This document shows positions 24,443 to 33,222 of a stretch of 64,000 bases of DNA, piece by piece. The translations under genes and the position numbers were made by a program. The notes beneath the pieces were generated by a model. It saw only the letters and a program-made list of their open reading frames with translations. It was not told the DNA's origin and made no database searches. The stretch is from Nesterenkonia muleiensis (GTDB lineage Bacteria; Actinomycetota; Actinomycetes; Actinomycetales; Micrococcaceae): NCBI RefSeq assembly GCF_003600155.1, contig NZ_QWLD01000056.1:1-64000 (forward strand), in the 5' to 3' direction. Position 1 is the first letter of the stretch; each line of letters opens with the position of its first letter.

Positions 24443-25342
24443 TCAGAGCGATGCTCTGACGCGCTCTCTGAGGAGTTCGAGGAAGCGGCGGACGGAGGCG
24501 CTCATGGTAGGGCTGTTCTTTGCCTGGACCGCTACAGTTCTGGTGGGAGTTGGATCGACCAGGTTCGCCACCGCGACGCTATCACCGGGCCGGACCGCGG
24601 CGACACTGAGCCTGGCCATAGCGGTGATGCCCGCTCCGGCGCCCGCATAGGCGACTGCCGCGGCGTCGTTCTGGGCCTCCAGGCGGAAGGACGGAGTGAA
24701 CCCGCTTGCCGCAAAGGCGTCCACCAGGATCCTGCGGCAGGGCCCGTCGACAGGCTCGTTGTCGATCCAGATCTCATCGGCCAGCTCGGAGAGCGGTATC
24801 TCGGACCGGCCAGCCAAGGGGTGATCCTTGGGCATGATCACCACGTAGGGTTCGGTGATCAGCGGTTCGGTGAGGTAGCCGGCCGGTGCTGGTGGTGTGG
24901 CGTCGTCGCTGACGACGATCTCCACATCGGGCTCCCACTCCGGATCCTGGAGCTGCTCGCCCAAGCGCAGGTCCAGCTGCAGCTCAGGGAACTCCCGGGC
25001 CATCGCGGCCACGATGGACGGCATCCACGCGATGCCCGCTGATGAGGTGTGCGCCACGTGCAGCGATCCGGTGCGCCCCGAGCGCAGATCCTTGACCGCG
25101 GTGTTGAGCCGGTCAGCCTGCTCCATGAGCCCGGCGGCTTCCTCGGCGAAGCGCAGGCCCGCGGCAGTTGGAGCGATCCCGCGCCCGCGCCGCTCCAGCA
25201 GGGTCAGCCCGGTCTCCCTCTGCAGGGTGTGGAGCTGCTGACTGATCGCCGAGGGCGTGTAGCCCAGATTGGCAGCCGCCCCGTTGACCGAGCCTCCGGC
25301 CAGCACTGCGCGGAATGTCCTGAGGCGGTTGAGATCGAACAT
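24443..25342 (-). CDS. LysR-family transcriptional regulator
   Basis: This encodes 299 aa. MFDLNRLRTFRAVLAGGSVNGAAANLGYTPSAISQQLHTLQRETGLTLLERRGRG is the LysR helix-turn-helix; the rest is the effector domain. The start at 25342 fits the family start. It is divergent from an EamA transporter 83 nt away, the classic arrangement for a LysR regulator controlling an exporter. Confidence 0.9.
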   Translation of the reverse strand: MFDLNRLRTFRAVLAGGSVNGAAANLGYTPSAISQQLHTLQRETGLTLLERRGRGIAPTAAGLRFAEEAAGLMEQADRLNTAVKDLRSGRTGSLHVAHTSSAGIAWMPSIVAAMAREFPELQLDLRLGEQLQDPEWEPDVEIVVSDDATPPAPAGYLTEPLITEPYVVIMPKDHPLAGRSEIPLSELADEIWIDNEPVDGPCRRILVDAFAASGFTPSFRLEAQNDAAAVAYAGAGAGITAMARLSVAAVRPGDSVAVANLVDPTPTRTVAVQAKNSPTMSASVRRFLELLRERVRASL

Positions 25343-25425
25343 GCACCAACTATAAAGGAGAACTGAATTATCGTGAAGAAATATTCGCTTGTGCTGTATA
25401 GACGCGTGCGGGGAGGATTGTTCCC

Positions 25426-26355
25426 ATGAAACCGAAACTGGCAATACTGGCGATCAGCGCCACCGTGCTGATGTGGGCCTCGTCGTTCGTGGTGATCCGC
25501 GCTTTCGCAGATGAACTGTCTCCGGGCCCGATGGCCCTGCTGAGGCTGGTGGCGGGTATGGCTGCGCTCTCGGCGCTGCTGTTGTGGATGCGCCGTGGAA
25601 AGCTCCGCCTTCCGGGCCGCCGGGGGCTGATCCTGGGTGCGGCTTTCGGCGTGGTGTGGTTCGCGGTCTACACGCTGGTGTTCAACTGGGCCGGCCACTT
25701 CCTGGACGCAGGGACCATCGCCATGCTGGTGAACCTGGCACCGCTGCTGGTGGCACTCGGCGGCGGGCTGTTCTTCGGCGAAGGGTTTCCCCGTCAGCTC
25801 TTCGCCGGCATGGCTGTCTCCTTAGTCGGCATCGGACTGATTACCTTTGCCGGCAGCACTGGCCGGCTCTCGCTGGCCGGACTGCTGATCGCGGTCTCTG
25901 CTGCTGTGCTCTACGCGGTAGGGATGCTGATTCAGAAGCTCACCCTGCGGCACACCGATCCGCTGACGGCCACCTGGATCGCCTGTGCGGCTGGCGCCGT
26001 TGTGCTGCTGCCGTTCATCCCGCAGACCATTGGCGAGATTCAGGCAGCCTCCGCCGCCAGCATCCTGGGGGCGGTCTATATGGGCATCGGCCCCACCGCG
26101 GTGGCCTTCATCTTCTGGGGCTACGCCATGATGCACTTCCCCGCCGGCCGGGTGGCAGCCAGTACGCTGACGGTTCCGGCGATCGTGGTGCTGATGGCAT
26201 GGCTCTTCCTGGCCGAGGTCCCGCCGGCCCTGGCGATCATCGGCGGTACCGTCTGCCTGATCGGGGTGGCCATCGCCCAGTGGCGCAGGCCCCACAGGCG
26301 CAGCAGAAGGCACGACGACGCGGTCACCACCGCCGAGGCACCCGCTCCCGCCTGA
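25426..26355 (+). CDS. EamA/DMT-family transporter
   Basis: This encodes a 309-aa membrane protein with about ten helices in two EamA repeats (LAILAISATVLMWASSFVVIRAF... and LLIAVSAAVLYAVGMLIQKL...). AHL-type family features include SPGPMALLRLVAGMAAL, and IFWGYAMMHFPAGRVAASTLTVPAIVVLMAWLFLAE in the second repeat. It would export (or import) a small metabolite such as an amino acid. It is probably controlled by the divergent LysR regulator. The C-terminal tail is basic and cytoplasmic. Confidence 0.88.
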   Translation: MKPKLAILAISATVLMWASSFVVIRAFADELSPGPMALLRLVAGMAALSALLLWMRRGKLRLPGRRGLILGAAFGVVWFAVYTLVFNWAGHFLDAGTIAMLVNLAPLLVALGGGLFFGEGFPRQLFAGMAVSLVGIGLITFAGSTGRLSLAGLLIAVSAAVLYAVGMLIQKLTLRHTDPLTATWIACAAGAVVLLPFIPQTIGEIQAASAASILGAVYMGIGPTAVAFIFWGYAMMHFPAGRVAASTLTVPAIVVLMAWLFLAEVPPALAIIGGTVCLIGVAIAQWRRPHRRSRRHDDAVTTAEAPAPA

Positions 26356-26447
26356 GCTGCCGGACTTCCGGGGACAGTGCCGGAACAGCGGCCGATGTCA
26401 TCCCCACGAAGGATGTGCGTCGTTGTCGTTCTCTCTAGAGTGGGACC

Positions 26448-26906
26448 ATGACTGAGAACGGCTACAGCTTCTCCAAGGATCCGTGGGGCCAGGCAGCAGT
26501 TATCGGTGCTCTGACGCTGATCCCCGCCCGAAAGTACCCCGCGTGGCTACGCCAGACGATGATCTGGGTACCCACGCTCTCGGTGACGGCGATGGCCGCG
26601 ACTCCCGGGACGACCACCGCGGTGCTGCGCAGGCTCAGCCAATGGCAGGGTCAGGATCCCGAAGAGGTGAAGTTCCCCGAGGTCAGACCGGCAACGCGTG
26701 CTGCGCTCGCGGTCTCTGCCGGTGCGGCCGCCTATGCCGGCGGGAGGATATCCTTCTGGTCCGACACCGCCGCGGAGACATTGGTGCGAAAGATGCGGAT
26801 ACCAGCCCCGCGGGTGGCGATGAGCCTGGCAGCCTCGGTCTCCACCTGGTGGACCGTTCACCAGGACAATCAGCGGGCTGCTGCCCGGCGGAAGAGCGCC
26901 TCGTAA
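26448..26906 (+). CDS. Hypothetical protein, possibly membrane associated
   Basis: This encodes 152 aa with no recognised domain. It has moderately hydrophobic stretches (PTLSVTAMAATPGTTTAVL, AALAVSAGAAAYAGG) and a basic end (QRAAARRKSAS). The frame has coding-like high third-position GC and follows the EamA gene by about 90 nt with its own ATG at 26448. The function is unknown. Confidence 0.6.
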   Translation: MTENGYSFSKDPWGQAAVIGALTLIPARKYPAWLRQTMIWVPTLSVTAMAATPGTTTAVLRRLSQWQGQDPEEVKFPEVRPATRAALAVSAGAAAYAGGRISFWSDTAAETLVRKMRIPAPRVAMSLAASVSTWWTVHQDNQRAAARRKSAS

Positions 26907-26970
26907 GCGTGGCGAAGGTTTCTCCGCATGGCCTGGCCCGGGCTGGGCTGGTCGGCCGGCTCCCGCAACG

Positions 26971-27061
26971 ACCTTTTCAGACAGCTGTTGACTTGTCCGC
27001 TCTCTATAGGGGCACGATTTGTCAACAACTGTCTGATTATGCGGCTCTGATCTTGCTGGCC
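26971..27061 (+). repeat. Direct repeat, left copy, with hairpin
   Basis: This 91-bp segment matches 27872-27962 at about 66 of 91 positions without gaps (manual count), including the perfect core TATAGGGGCA followed one base later by GATTT. Within this copy, 26978-26992 and 27021-27035 form a 15-bp inverted repeat (14 of 15 pair: CAGACAGCTGTTGAC against GTCAACAACTGTCTG) with the conserved core in the 28-nt loop. It lies 30 nt before the ATPase start. Confidence 0.7.
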
Positions 27062-27091
27062 CGGCTCCGGGCCTCGGTCTAGGCTGGTGAC

Positions 27092-27850
27092 GTGGCGAAG
27101 AAGAGCTGGCTGGAGGATGAGCGTCCCATCCGCGAGATCCTCCTCTACGCAGATGCTGAAGTCGACGACGGCGCCTGGCCGGCCACAGTGCCGGCAGTCG
27201 CCGGTTTCCTGCAGCAGTGCGGAGGGGAAGGCTTCGAACCCCAGGAGGGAGTGACGTTCCTGGTGGGGGAGAACGGTTCGGGCAAGTCCACGTTGGTGGA
27301 GGGAATCGCCCAGGCGTTCGGACTGCCGCCGGAGGGCGGAACTACCCATGGTGGGGCGCGGACCGCTGATACCGAATCCCCGCTGGGCCAGTGGCTGAAG
27401 GTTATCCGAGGTCCCGGGGCGCCCCGGTTCGGGTTCTTCCTGCGCGCGGAGACCATGCACGGCTACTACACCTGGCGGCAGGAGATCGGAAGCCCGGGCC
27501 CGGATCTGCATCAGCTCAGCCACGGAGAGTCTTTCAACAGCCTGCTTGAGTCCTATCTGGACCACCAGCAGTTCGTCCAGGGACTGGTATGCCTGGATGA
27601 GCCGGAGGCGGCCCTGTCCTTTACCTCACTGCTGAGCTGGGTGGCAGCACTGGACAGGATGCAGTCCCGCGGCACGCAGGTCATCTGCGCCACGCATTCA
27701 CCGATTCTGGCTTCACTGCCCGGCGCCACTATCTTAGAGCTTGGCGAATGGGGGATCAGGGAAACCACCTGGGAGCAGCTGGAGCTGGTCCAGTCACACC
27801 GGCGCTACCTCGAAGCGCCTGAGCGCTATCTCCGGCACCTGCTGGGCTGA
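27092..27850 (+). CDS. ABC-type AAA ATPase (AAA_15/21-like)
   Basis: This is a 252-aa stand-alone ATPase with the ABC motif set: Walker A GENGSGKST at about 63-71, signature-like HQLSHGESF at about 140-148, Walker B LVCLDEPEAAL at about 166-176, and H-loop VICATHSPILA at about 197-207. There is no membrane domain or DNA-binding domain. Proteins of this type occur as housekeeping orphans and as parts of defence or overcoming-lysogenization-type systems; nothing adjacent shows a partner. GTG start. The gene is bracketed by two direct repeats. Confidence 0.85.
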   Translation: MAKKSWLEDERPIREILLYADAEVDDGAWPATVPAVAGFLQQCGGEGFEPQEGVTFLVGENGSGKSTLVEGIAQAFGLPPEGGTTHGGARTADTESPLGQWLKVIRGPGAPRFGFFLRAETMHGYYTWRQEIGSPGPDLHQLSHGESFNSLLESYLDHQQFVQGLVCLDEPEAALSFTSLLSWVAALDRMQSRGTQVICATHSPILASLPGATILELGEWGIRETTWEQLELVQSHRRYLEAPERYLRHLLG

Positions 27851-27871
27851 GCTGGTGCCCGCTCCTGAAAC

Positions 27872-27962
27872 GGCCTTTCATGCAGTTGTTGAACTATCAG
27901 CTGTCTATAGGGGCATGATTTCCCGACAGCCGCCTGATTTGGCGGACCTGACCCGGCTGGCC
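27872..27962 (+). repeat. Direct repeat, right copy
   Basis: This is the second copy of the element at 26971-27061, exactly 901 nt further on and beginning 21 nt after the ATPase stop. The core TATAGGGGCA...GATTT is conserved, but the long hairpin of the left copy is degraded; a shorter pairing CAGCTGTC with GACAGCCG remains around the core. Confidence 0.7.
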
Positions 27963-27998
27963 TGATCGAGCGGCTCCTGCACGGACAGTGGACGTGAT

Positions 27999-29489
27999 TC
28001 ACATCCTGCCGTGCTGCTGGTAGGTCTCATGCCAGGAGAGCGCCTCCCGGAGCAGATGGGGAGTGTGCTGGCCCCTCGGGCTGGCAGCGACGGCACGGTT
28101 GAGGTAGTCCTGCAGGCGGTCCCGGTAGTCAGGATGGGCGCAGTGCTCAATGATCTTCCGGGCACGAGCCCGGGGCGAGAGCGCGCGCAGATCGGCCAAG
28201 CCCTGCTCGGTGACCAGGATCTGGGTGTCGTGCTCGGTGTGATCGATGTGGCTGGCGAACGGCACAATGGCGGAGATCGCTCCACCCTTCGCCGTGGAGG
28301 GCGAGACGAAGAAGTTCAGATAGGCGTTGCGGGCGAAGTCCCCGGAGCCGCCGATGCCGTTGATGATCGAACTGGACAGCACATGGGTGGAGTTCACATT
28401 GCCGTAGATGTCGGCCTCGACCATCCCGTTGATAGCGATGATCCCCAGCCGGCGGATGATCTCCGGATGGTTGGAGATCTCCTGGGGACGCAGCAGAATG
28501 CGGCCCTTGTAGCTCTCGATGTTCTCGTTGAAGTGCGCGGCGTGCTCGGCCGAAAGGGAGAAGCTGGTCGCGGAGACCGCGGTGAGCTTCCCACTGTCGA
28601 TCAGGTCCAGCATGCCGTCCTGGATGACCTCGGTGTAGGCGGTGAGGTTCTCGAACTCGCTGTGGGCCAGGTTGGTCATCACCGCGTTGGCGATATTGCC
28701 GACCCCTGACTGCAGCGGCAGCAGGTTCTTCGGCAGACGCCCGTGGTTGATCTCATGCCGTAGGAAGTCGACCACATGGTCGGCCATGGCCCGGGAGCTC
28801 TCATCGGCGGCTTTGAACGGCAGATTGCGGTCCGGGGCGTCGGTCTCCACCACTGCGACCACTTTCTCTGGGTCCACCCGCAGGTAGGGGTCGCCTATCC
28901 GCTGCATCGGGTCCAGCAGCTGCAGCGGAGTCCGCCGTGGCGGCAGGCGGGTTCCGTAGTAGACGTCGTGGAAACCCTCATAGGCGCGGGGATGCCAGCT
29001 GTTGACCTCCAGGATGACCTTGTCAGCGAGGTCCAGCCAGGTCTTGGAGTTGCCCACTGAGCTGCCGGGCACCAACAGCCCGTTGGGCAGGACCTCAGCC
29101 ACCTCGACCACCGCGACGTCGAGCTTTCCGTAGAACCCGAACCATGCCTGCTGGGCCGCATGGCTCAGATGAGCGTCCACGTATTCGACCCGCCCGGCAT
29201 TAATGGCATCACGCATGGTGGGATCGGACTGAAACGGCAGGCGTTTGTGCACCGCTGAGGCCCCGGCCAGAACCCCGTCCAGCTCGGGTGCGGTGGAGGC
29301 CCCGGTCCACAGCTCGATGCTGAACTCCTCCCCACGGCCGTGAGCCTCTTGGGCTCTGGCCGCCAGAGCCCCGGGAACCTCCTTCGGGTAACCGGCACCC
29401 GTGAAGCCGCTCATGCCCGCCCGGTCACCGTGGCGGATATGTGCGGCGGCCTCTTGGGCGGAGACGATTCTGCTGCTCAGTGCTGACAC
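27999..29489 (-). CDS. Acetyl-CoA hydrolase / succinyl-CoA:acetate CoA-transferase family
   Basis: This encodes about 496 aa of the class I CoA-transferase family that moves CoA between acetyl-CoA and succinate or hydrolyses acetyl-CoA. Seen: AHIRHGDRAGMSGFTGAGYPKEVP at the N terminus, PNGLLVPGSSVGNSKTWLDLADKVILEVN, NLTAYTEVIQDGMLDLIDSG with the likely catalytic Glu (E287), and GGSGDFARNAYLNFF...HIDHTEHDTQILVTEQGLADLRALSPR. The start is taken as GTG 29489 with GGAG upstream; the frame is open back to 29648 in non-homologous sequence. It is divergent from the P-type ATPase. Confidence 0.88.
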   Translation of the reverse strand: MSALSSRIVSAQEAAAHIRHGDRAGMSGFTGAGYPKEVPGALAARAQEAHGRGEEFSIELWTGASTAPELDGVLAGASAVHKRLPFQSDPTMRDAINAGRVEYVDAHLSHAAQQAWFGFYGKLDVAVVEVAEVLPNGLLVPGSSVGNSKTWLDLADKVILEVNSWHPRAYEGFHDVYYGTRLPPRRTPLQLLDPMQRIGDPYLRVDPEKVVAVVETDAPDRNLPFKAADESSRAMADHVVDFLRHEINHGRLPKNLLPLQSGVGNIANAVMTNLAHSEFENLTAYTEVIQDGMLDLIDSGKLTAVSATSFSLSAEHAAHFNENIESYKGRILLRPQEISNHPEIIRRLGIIAINGMVEADIYGNVNSTHVLSSSIINGIGGSGDFARNAYLNFFVSPSTAKGGAISAIVPFASHIDHTEHDTQILVTEQGLADLRALSPRARARKIIEHCAHPDYRDRLQDYLNRAVAASPRGQHTPHLLREALSWHETYQQHGRM

Positions 29490-29530
29490 TCGACTCCTGA
29501 CATTGCTGTGACGTTTGTCCCTGCATGTGC

Positions 29531-29547
29531 GTGCACCGGCGGTGCAC
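29531..29547. promoter_or_regulatory. 17-bp palindrome
   Basis: GTGCACC-GGC-GGTGCAC is a perfect 7-bp inverted repeat about 42 nt upstream of the CoA-transferase start, in the divergent region with the P-type ATPase. It is a candidate operator; the regulator is unknown. Confidence 0.4.
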
Positions 29548-29686
29548 GGCCACCGCTCAGGATATGTGATCAACGCCCGGAGGCGCACTCTTCTGCTCAT
29601 GGGCAGGAATGGCGTGTGCCTGACGTTATAGAGTCGTACCGGAAGCAACGAAGACGCCGCATAGGACAGGACGCGCCAGTATCCAC

Positions 29687-32431
29687 GTGAAGCTCCACCA
29701 CCTCACCGATGCCCACGCGATCTCCGCCGATGACGTCCTCAGTGAGTATCAGGCCGATCTCAGCGACGGCCTCAGTGCTGCAGAGGCCCAGAAGCGTCTT
29801 GATGAGCACGGGCCGAATGAGCTGCCTGCTGCGAAGAAGGACAGCGCGCTTCTGCGCTTCCTGCGCCATCTCAACGATGTGCTGATCTATGTGCTGCTCG
29901 GTGCCGCGGCACTCACCGCTGTGCTCAGGCACTGGGTCGACACCATCGTGATCCTTGCCGTCGTGGTGGTCAACGCCACAGTGGGCTTCCTGCAGGAAGG
30001 CAGGGCCGAACGCGCCCTGGAGGGCATCCGTGACATGCTCTCGCCCTCGGCCACTGCGCTGAGGGAGGGGACCTGGCGGAAGATCGCAGCCGCTGAGCTG
30101 GTGCCCGGAGACCTCGTGCGGCTGCGCGCCGGCGACAAGGTGCCGGCTGATCTGCGTCTGAACGAAGCTCATGAGCTCACCATCGAAGAGTCAGCCCTGA
30201 CCGGCGAGTCCGTGCCGGCGGCCAAAGACACCGCACCCACCGAAGCTGCTGCTTCACTGGGCGACCGCAGCGGTATGGCCTTCTCCGGAACCATGATCAG
30301 CTCCGGGGCGGGCACCGGCGTGGTGGTCGCCACCGGCTCGAACACCGAGATCGGCCGCATCAACACCATGATGAGCGAGGTGGAGTCACTGCAGACTCCG
30401 CTGACCAGGCAGATCGCGACCTTCGGCCGCTGGCTCACGCTGGGGGTGGTGGTGATGACCGTGGTGCTAGTGCTCGCCGGCTGGCTGCTCCACGGCACAG
30501 ACATCATGGAGCTGCTGCAGGCTGCGGCCAGCTTCGCGGTGGCTGCCATCCCCGAGGGCCTGCCGGCACTGATCACCATTACCCTCGCCTTGGGTGTTCA
30601 AGCGATGGCGCGGCGAAGTGCCATCACCCGCAGACTGCCTGCGGTTCAGACCCTGGGCAGTGTCACCACCATCTGCTCGGACAAGACCGGAACCCTGACC
30701 AAGAATGAGATGACCGTTGAGCGGGTGATCACCGCTGGAGAAGAGTTCACCGTCACCGGAACCGGATATGCGCCCGAGGGTGAGGTGGTGGATGAGGATG
30801 AGGCCACTGTTGGGCTGGAGCATGTTGCCCTGCGCCGGCTTACCGAGGCCCTGAGCATCGCCAATGACACCCATCTGGTGCACCACGAGGGCCGGTGGGG
30901 GATCAGCGGTGAGCCCACAGAGGGGGCGTTGCAGTCTCTGGCGGGCAAGATCGGGGCCGACCCCTCGGCGTCTCAGCGGCTTGCCACGCTGCCGTTCAGC
31001 TCGGAGAACAAACTCATGGGCACGGTCGCCGATGTTGGCGGGGCCTCTCGTGTCCTCGTCAAGGGCGCACCGGACCGGCTGCTCGCCCGTTCTGCCTCTC
31101 AGCTGGACAGTGAGGGTGGTCAGGGCTCTTTGAACCATGCCTATTGGGAGGAGCGGATTGAGCAGCTCTCTGCTGAGGGGCTGCGGGTGCTGGCCGCGGC
31201 TGAACGCGCTGCCGGTGAGGCTGACGCCGAGAGGCTCACCCTTGAGGATCTGGGTGAGGAGCTGACCTTTTTGGGGGTGGTCGGCATCGTGGACCCACCG
31301 CGGGAGGCTGCCGTGGATGCGATCGAGGTCTGCCACACCGCCGGCATCCAGGTGAAGATGATCACCGGAGATCATCTCGGCACTGCCACCGCGATCGCCC
31401 GGCAGATGGGCCTGGACAGCGGTTCCGGAGCGGTGAGCGGAGCGCAGCTGGAGGAGGCCGACGATGATGAGCTGGCTGAGCTGGCGGTTGCGCACAACGT
31501 CTTCGCCCGGACCAGCCCGGAGCATAAGCTGCGTCTGGTCAAGGCGCTGCAGGCCAAAGGCGAGGTAGTTGCGATGACCGGCGACGGCGTCAACGACGCC
31601 CCTGCGCTGAGGCGGGCCGATGTGGGCGTCGCCATGGGGGTCAAAGGCACCGAGGTCACTAAGGAGTCCGCCGAGATCGTCCTGGCCGATGACAATTTCA
31701 CCACCATCGAGCACGCCGTCGAAGAGGGCCGTCGGATCTATGACAATCTCCGGAAGGCGATCATCTTCCTGCTGCCCACCAACGGTGCCCAGTCGGCGGT
31801 GGTGCTTTTCGCGGTCGCGCTGGGGTGGACACTTCCACTGACCCCGCTGCAGGTGCTGTGGGCCAATATGGTGACTGCGGTGACCCTCGCCTTCGCCTTC
31901 GCCTTCGAGCCTGCGGAACAGGGGCTGATGCAGCGCAGACCCCGTGATCCGTCCACAGGCATTGTGAACCTCCGGCATATTGTCCAGATCGGACTGGTGT
32001 CACTGCTGATTGCCGCAGCCACGATGGGCATGTTCCTCTGGCGCACTGCTGCCGGGGACGACCTTGACACGGCCCGCACACTGGCCACCACGGTGCTGGT
32101 GGTCTGTCAGGCCTTCTACCTGTTCAACGTCAAAGCCCTGGAGTCCACCAGTCTCAAGTTCGCTCCGCTGTTCAACAACAGGGTCGCCTGGTACTGCGTC
32201 GTCGGACTGACGGCGTTGCAGCTGCTGTTCATCTATGCCCCGCCGCTGCAGCAGCTCTTTGAGTCCTCTCCGCTGTCCTTCGAGCACCTGGTGATGGTCA
32301 CCGGGGCCGGAGCCGCAGTCTTCTTCATCATTGAGCTGCTTAAGCTGGGGTTCTACTCCGTTGAGCGCACCAGGCGCATATCCGCGTCCGGTCACCAAGA
32401 AGATGCTCTCAGTTCACCGGATCCGGGTTGA
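29687..32431 (+). CDS. P-type cation ATPase, PacL/Ca2+-type (P2)
   Basis: This encodes a 914-aa P-type ATPase. It starts with a cation_ATPase_N domain (HAISADDVLSEYQADLSDGLSAAEAQKRLDEHGPNELP), then the actuator with LTGES, and a TM4 with AIPEGLPALITITLALG. The phosphorylation site is ICSDKTGTLTKNEM with Asp332; the nucleotide domain is followed by MTGDGVNDAPALRRADVGVAMG and five or more C-terminal helices (NMVTAVTLAFAFAFEP). Length and motifs fit SERCA/PacL-type pumps for Ca2+, Mn2+ or Na+. The GTG start is chosen from homology; the ribosome site is weak. Confidence 0.92.
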   Translation: MKLHHLTDAHAISADDVLSEYQADLSDGLSAAEAQKRLDEHGPNELPAAKKDSALLRFLRHLNDVLIYVLLGAAALTAVLRHWVDTIVILAVVVVNATVGFLQEGRAERALEGIRDMLSPSATALREGTWRKIAAAELVPGDLVRLRAGDKVPADLRLNEAHELTIEESALTGESVPAAKDTAPTEAAASLGDRSGMAFSGTMISSGAGTGVVVATGSNTEIGRINTMMSEVESLQTPLTRQIATFGRWLTLGVVVMTVVLVLAGWLLHGTDIMELLQAAASFAVAAIPEGLPALITITLALGVQAMARRSAITRRLPAVQTLGSVTTICSDKTGTLTKNEMTVERVITAGEEFTVTGTGYAPEGEVVDEDEATVGLEHVALRRLTEALSIANDTHLVHHEGRWGISGEPTEGALQSLAGKIGADPSASQRLATLPFSSENKLMGTVADVGGASRVLVKGAPDRLLARSASQLDSEGGQGSLNHAYWEERIEQLSAEGLRVLAAAERAAGEADAERLTLEDLGEELTFLGVVGIVDPPREAAVDAIEVCHTAGIQVKMITGDHLGTATAIARQMGLDSGSGAVSGAQLEEADDDELAELAVAHNVFARTSPEHKLRLVKALQAKGEVVAMTGDGVNDAPALRRADVGVAMGVKGTEVTKESAEIVLADDNFTTIEHAVEEGRRIYDNLRKAIIFLLPTNGAQSAVVLFAVALGWTLPLTPLQVLWANMVTAVTLAFAFAFEPAEQGLMQRRPRDPSTGIVNLRHIVQIGLVSLLIAAATMGMFLWRTAAGDDLDTARTLATTVLVVCQAFYLFNVKALESTSLKFAPLFNNRVAWYCVVGLTALQLLFIYAPPLQQLFESSPLSFEHLVMVTGAGAAVFFIIELLKLGFYSVERTRRISASGHQEDALSSPDPG

Positions 32432-33023
32432 GGTCTTCCCATTCGAAGGTGGTGGTGGATCCGGTCGCCCAGTCCTGACGCAGGATGGCATAGGCGACTG
32501 AGGCCACAGGCTCGTTGCCTTCCACCGGCCATCCTCGTCGGTAGTGAGCTTCCTTGAGGAACCCGCAGCGCAGGAACACTTTGCGCATCGCGATATTGTC
32601 CTCGCGAGTCTGACCCTCGAACCGGTCGACCTCGGGATAGGTCTCGAACACCAGTCGGGTCAGCTCCTTCAGAATCGGCACGCCCCAGCCTCGGCCGCGA
32701 TGCCGTTCGGCGAGCCTGAGGTCGAACAGCGGGGCACCGTCAGTGAGATCCTCCAGGATCACGATGCCGAGCCGCTCGCCGTCCAGAGTCTCCGCCCACC
32801 AGCCCCGGCGGTCAGTCTCCTCGGCCGCGTCGGTCTCATAGTGCTCCGGGTTGTGCCCGTAGTCGCCGCCGGCGAGGTTCTCCTCGGCCTGCTTCACCGA
32901 CGGCTCAGTCCGCATGTGAAACGGATAGCTGTGGGAAGAGATGAAGGTCACAATTTCTCTGGCGCCGTCCGGATCGTCGGGCCTGAGATGGGTGAAACGT
33001 ACTGCTGAAACTTCGATGGTCAT
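32409..33023 (-). CDS. GNAT-family N-acetyltransferase (RimJ-like)
   Basis: This encodes about 204 aa. After MTIEVSAVRFTHLRPDD there is a GNAT domain with LAERHRGRGWGVPILKELTRLVFE (acetyl-CoA loop RGRGWG) and DNIAMRKVFLRCGFLKEAHYR, the pattern of ribosomal-protein-type acetyltransferases. The start at 33023 fits; the frame is open back to 33158. The 3' end overlaps the convergent P-type ATPase by 23 nt. Confidence 0.85.
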   Translation of the reverse strand: MTIEVSAVRFTHLRPDDPDGAREIVTFISSHSYPFHMRTEPSVKQAEENLAGGDYGHNPEHYETDAAEETDRRGWWAETLDGERLGIVILEDLTDGAPLFDLRLAERHRGRGWGVPILKELTRLVFETYPEVDRFEGQTREDNIAMRKVFLRCGFLKEAHYRRGWPVEGNEPVASVAYAILRQDWATGSTTTFEWEDLNPDPVN

Positions 33024-33121
33024 AGCAGAGACCCTACAGAACGGGGTGGACCACCGTAGGCACGGTACACTGTTCAGCACGCCGTCACGGTGGGACCACT
33101 CGCACTCATGGCGGCGGCCAA

Positions 33122-33195
33122 GCGGGCGTAGCTTAATGGCAAAGCTTCTGCTTCCCAAGCAGACGACGCGGGTTCGATTCCCGTCGCCCGCTCCA
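33122..33195 (+). tRNA. tRNA-Gly (CCC)
   Basis: A cloverleaf folds from 33122 to 33192 with a 7-bp acceptor stem GCGGGCG/CGCCCGC, a D arm around GCTTAATGGCAAAGC, an anticodon stem TCTGC/GCAGA with loop TTCCCAA (anticodon CCC), the T arm with GGTTCGATTCC, and an encoded CCA at 33193-33195. The seven-base anticodon loop and invariant TTCGA are present. Confidence 0.95.
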
Positions 33196-33198
33196 TGT

Positions 33199-33222
33199 GA
33201 CTCAACGGCTTCCGCCTGAGTC
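33199..33222 (+). terminator. Possible hairpin after the tRNA
   Basis: GACTCA (33199-33204) and TGAGTC (33217-33222) form a 6-bp stem with a 12-nt loop directly after the tRNA 3' end and at the end of the convergent methyltransferase gene. There is no T-run. Confidence 0.4.

Noticed and set aside
26978-27010. TTGACT...TATAGG as a sigma-70-type promoter within the left repeat
   Set aside because: The spacing between the two hexamers is about 11 nt, too short for a normal promoter; the repeat is better described by its hairpin.
30467-31978. 503-aa minus-strand open frame inside the P-type ATPase gene
   Set aside because: Antisense frame of a strongly conserved ATPase; high-GC codon bias commonly leaves such frames open. 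No start signal or domain.
33122-33195. tRNA-Gly as a phage or island attachment site
   Set aside because: No second copy of its 3' end and no integrase were seen in the window, so there is no support for use as an att site.
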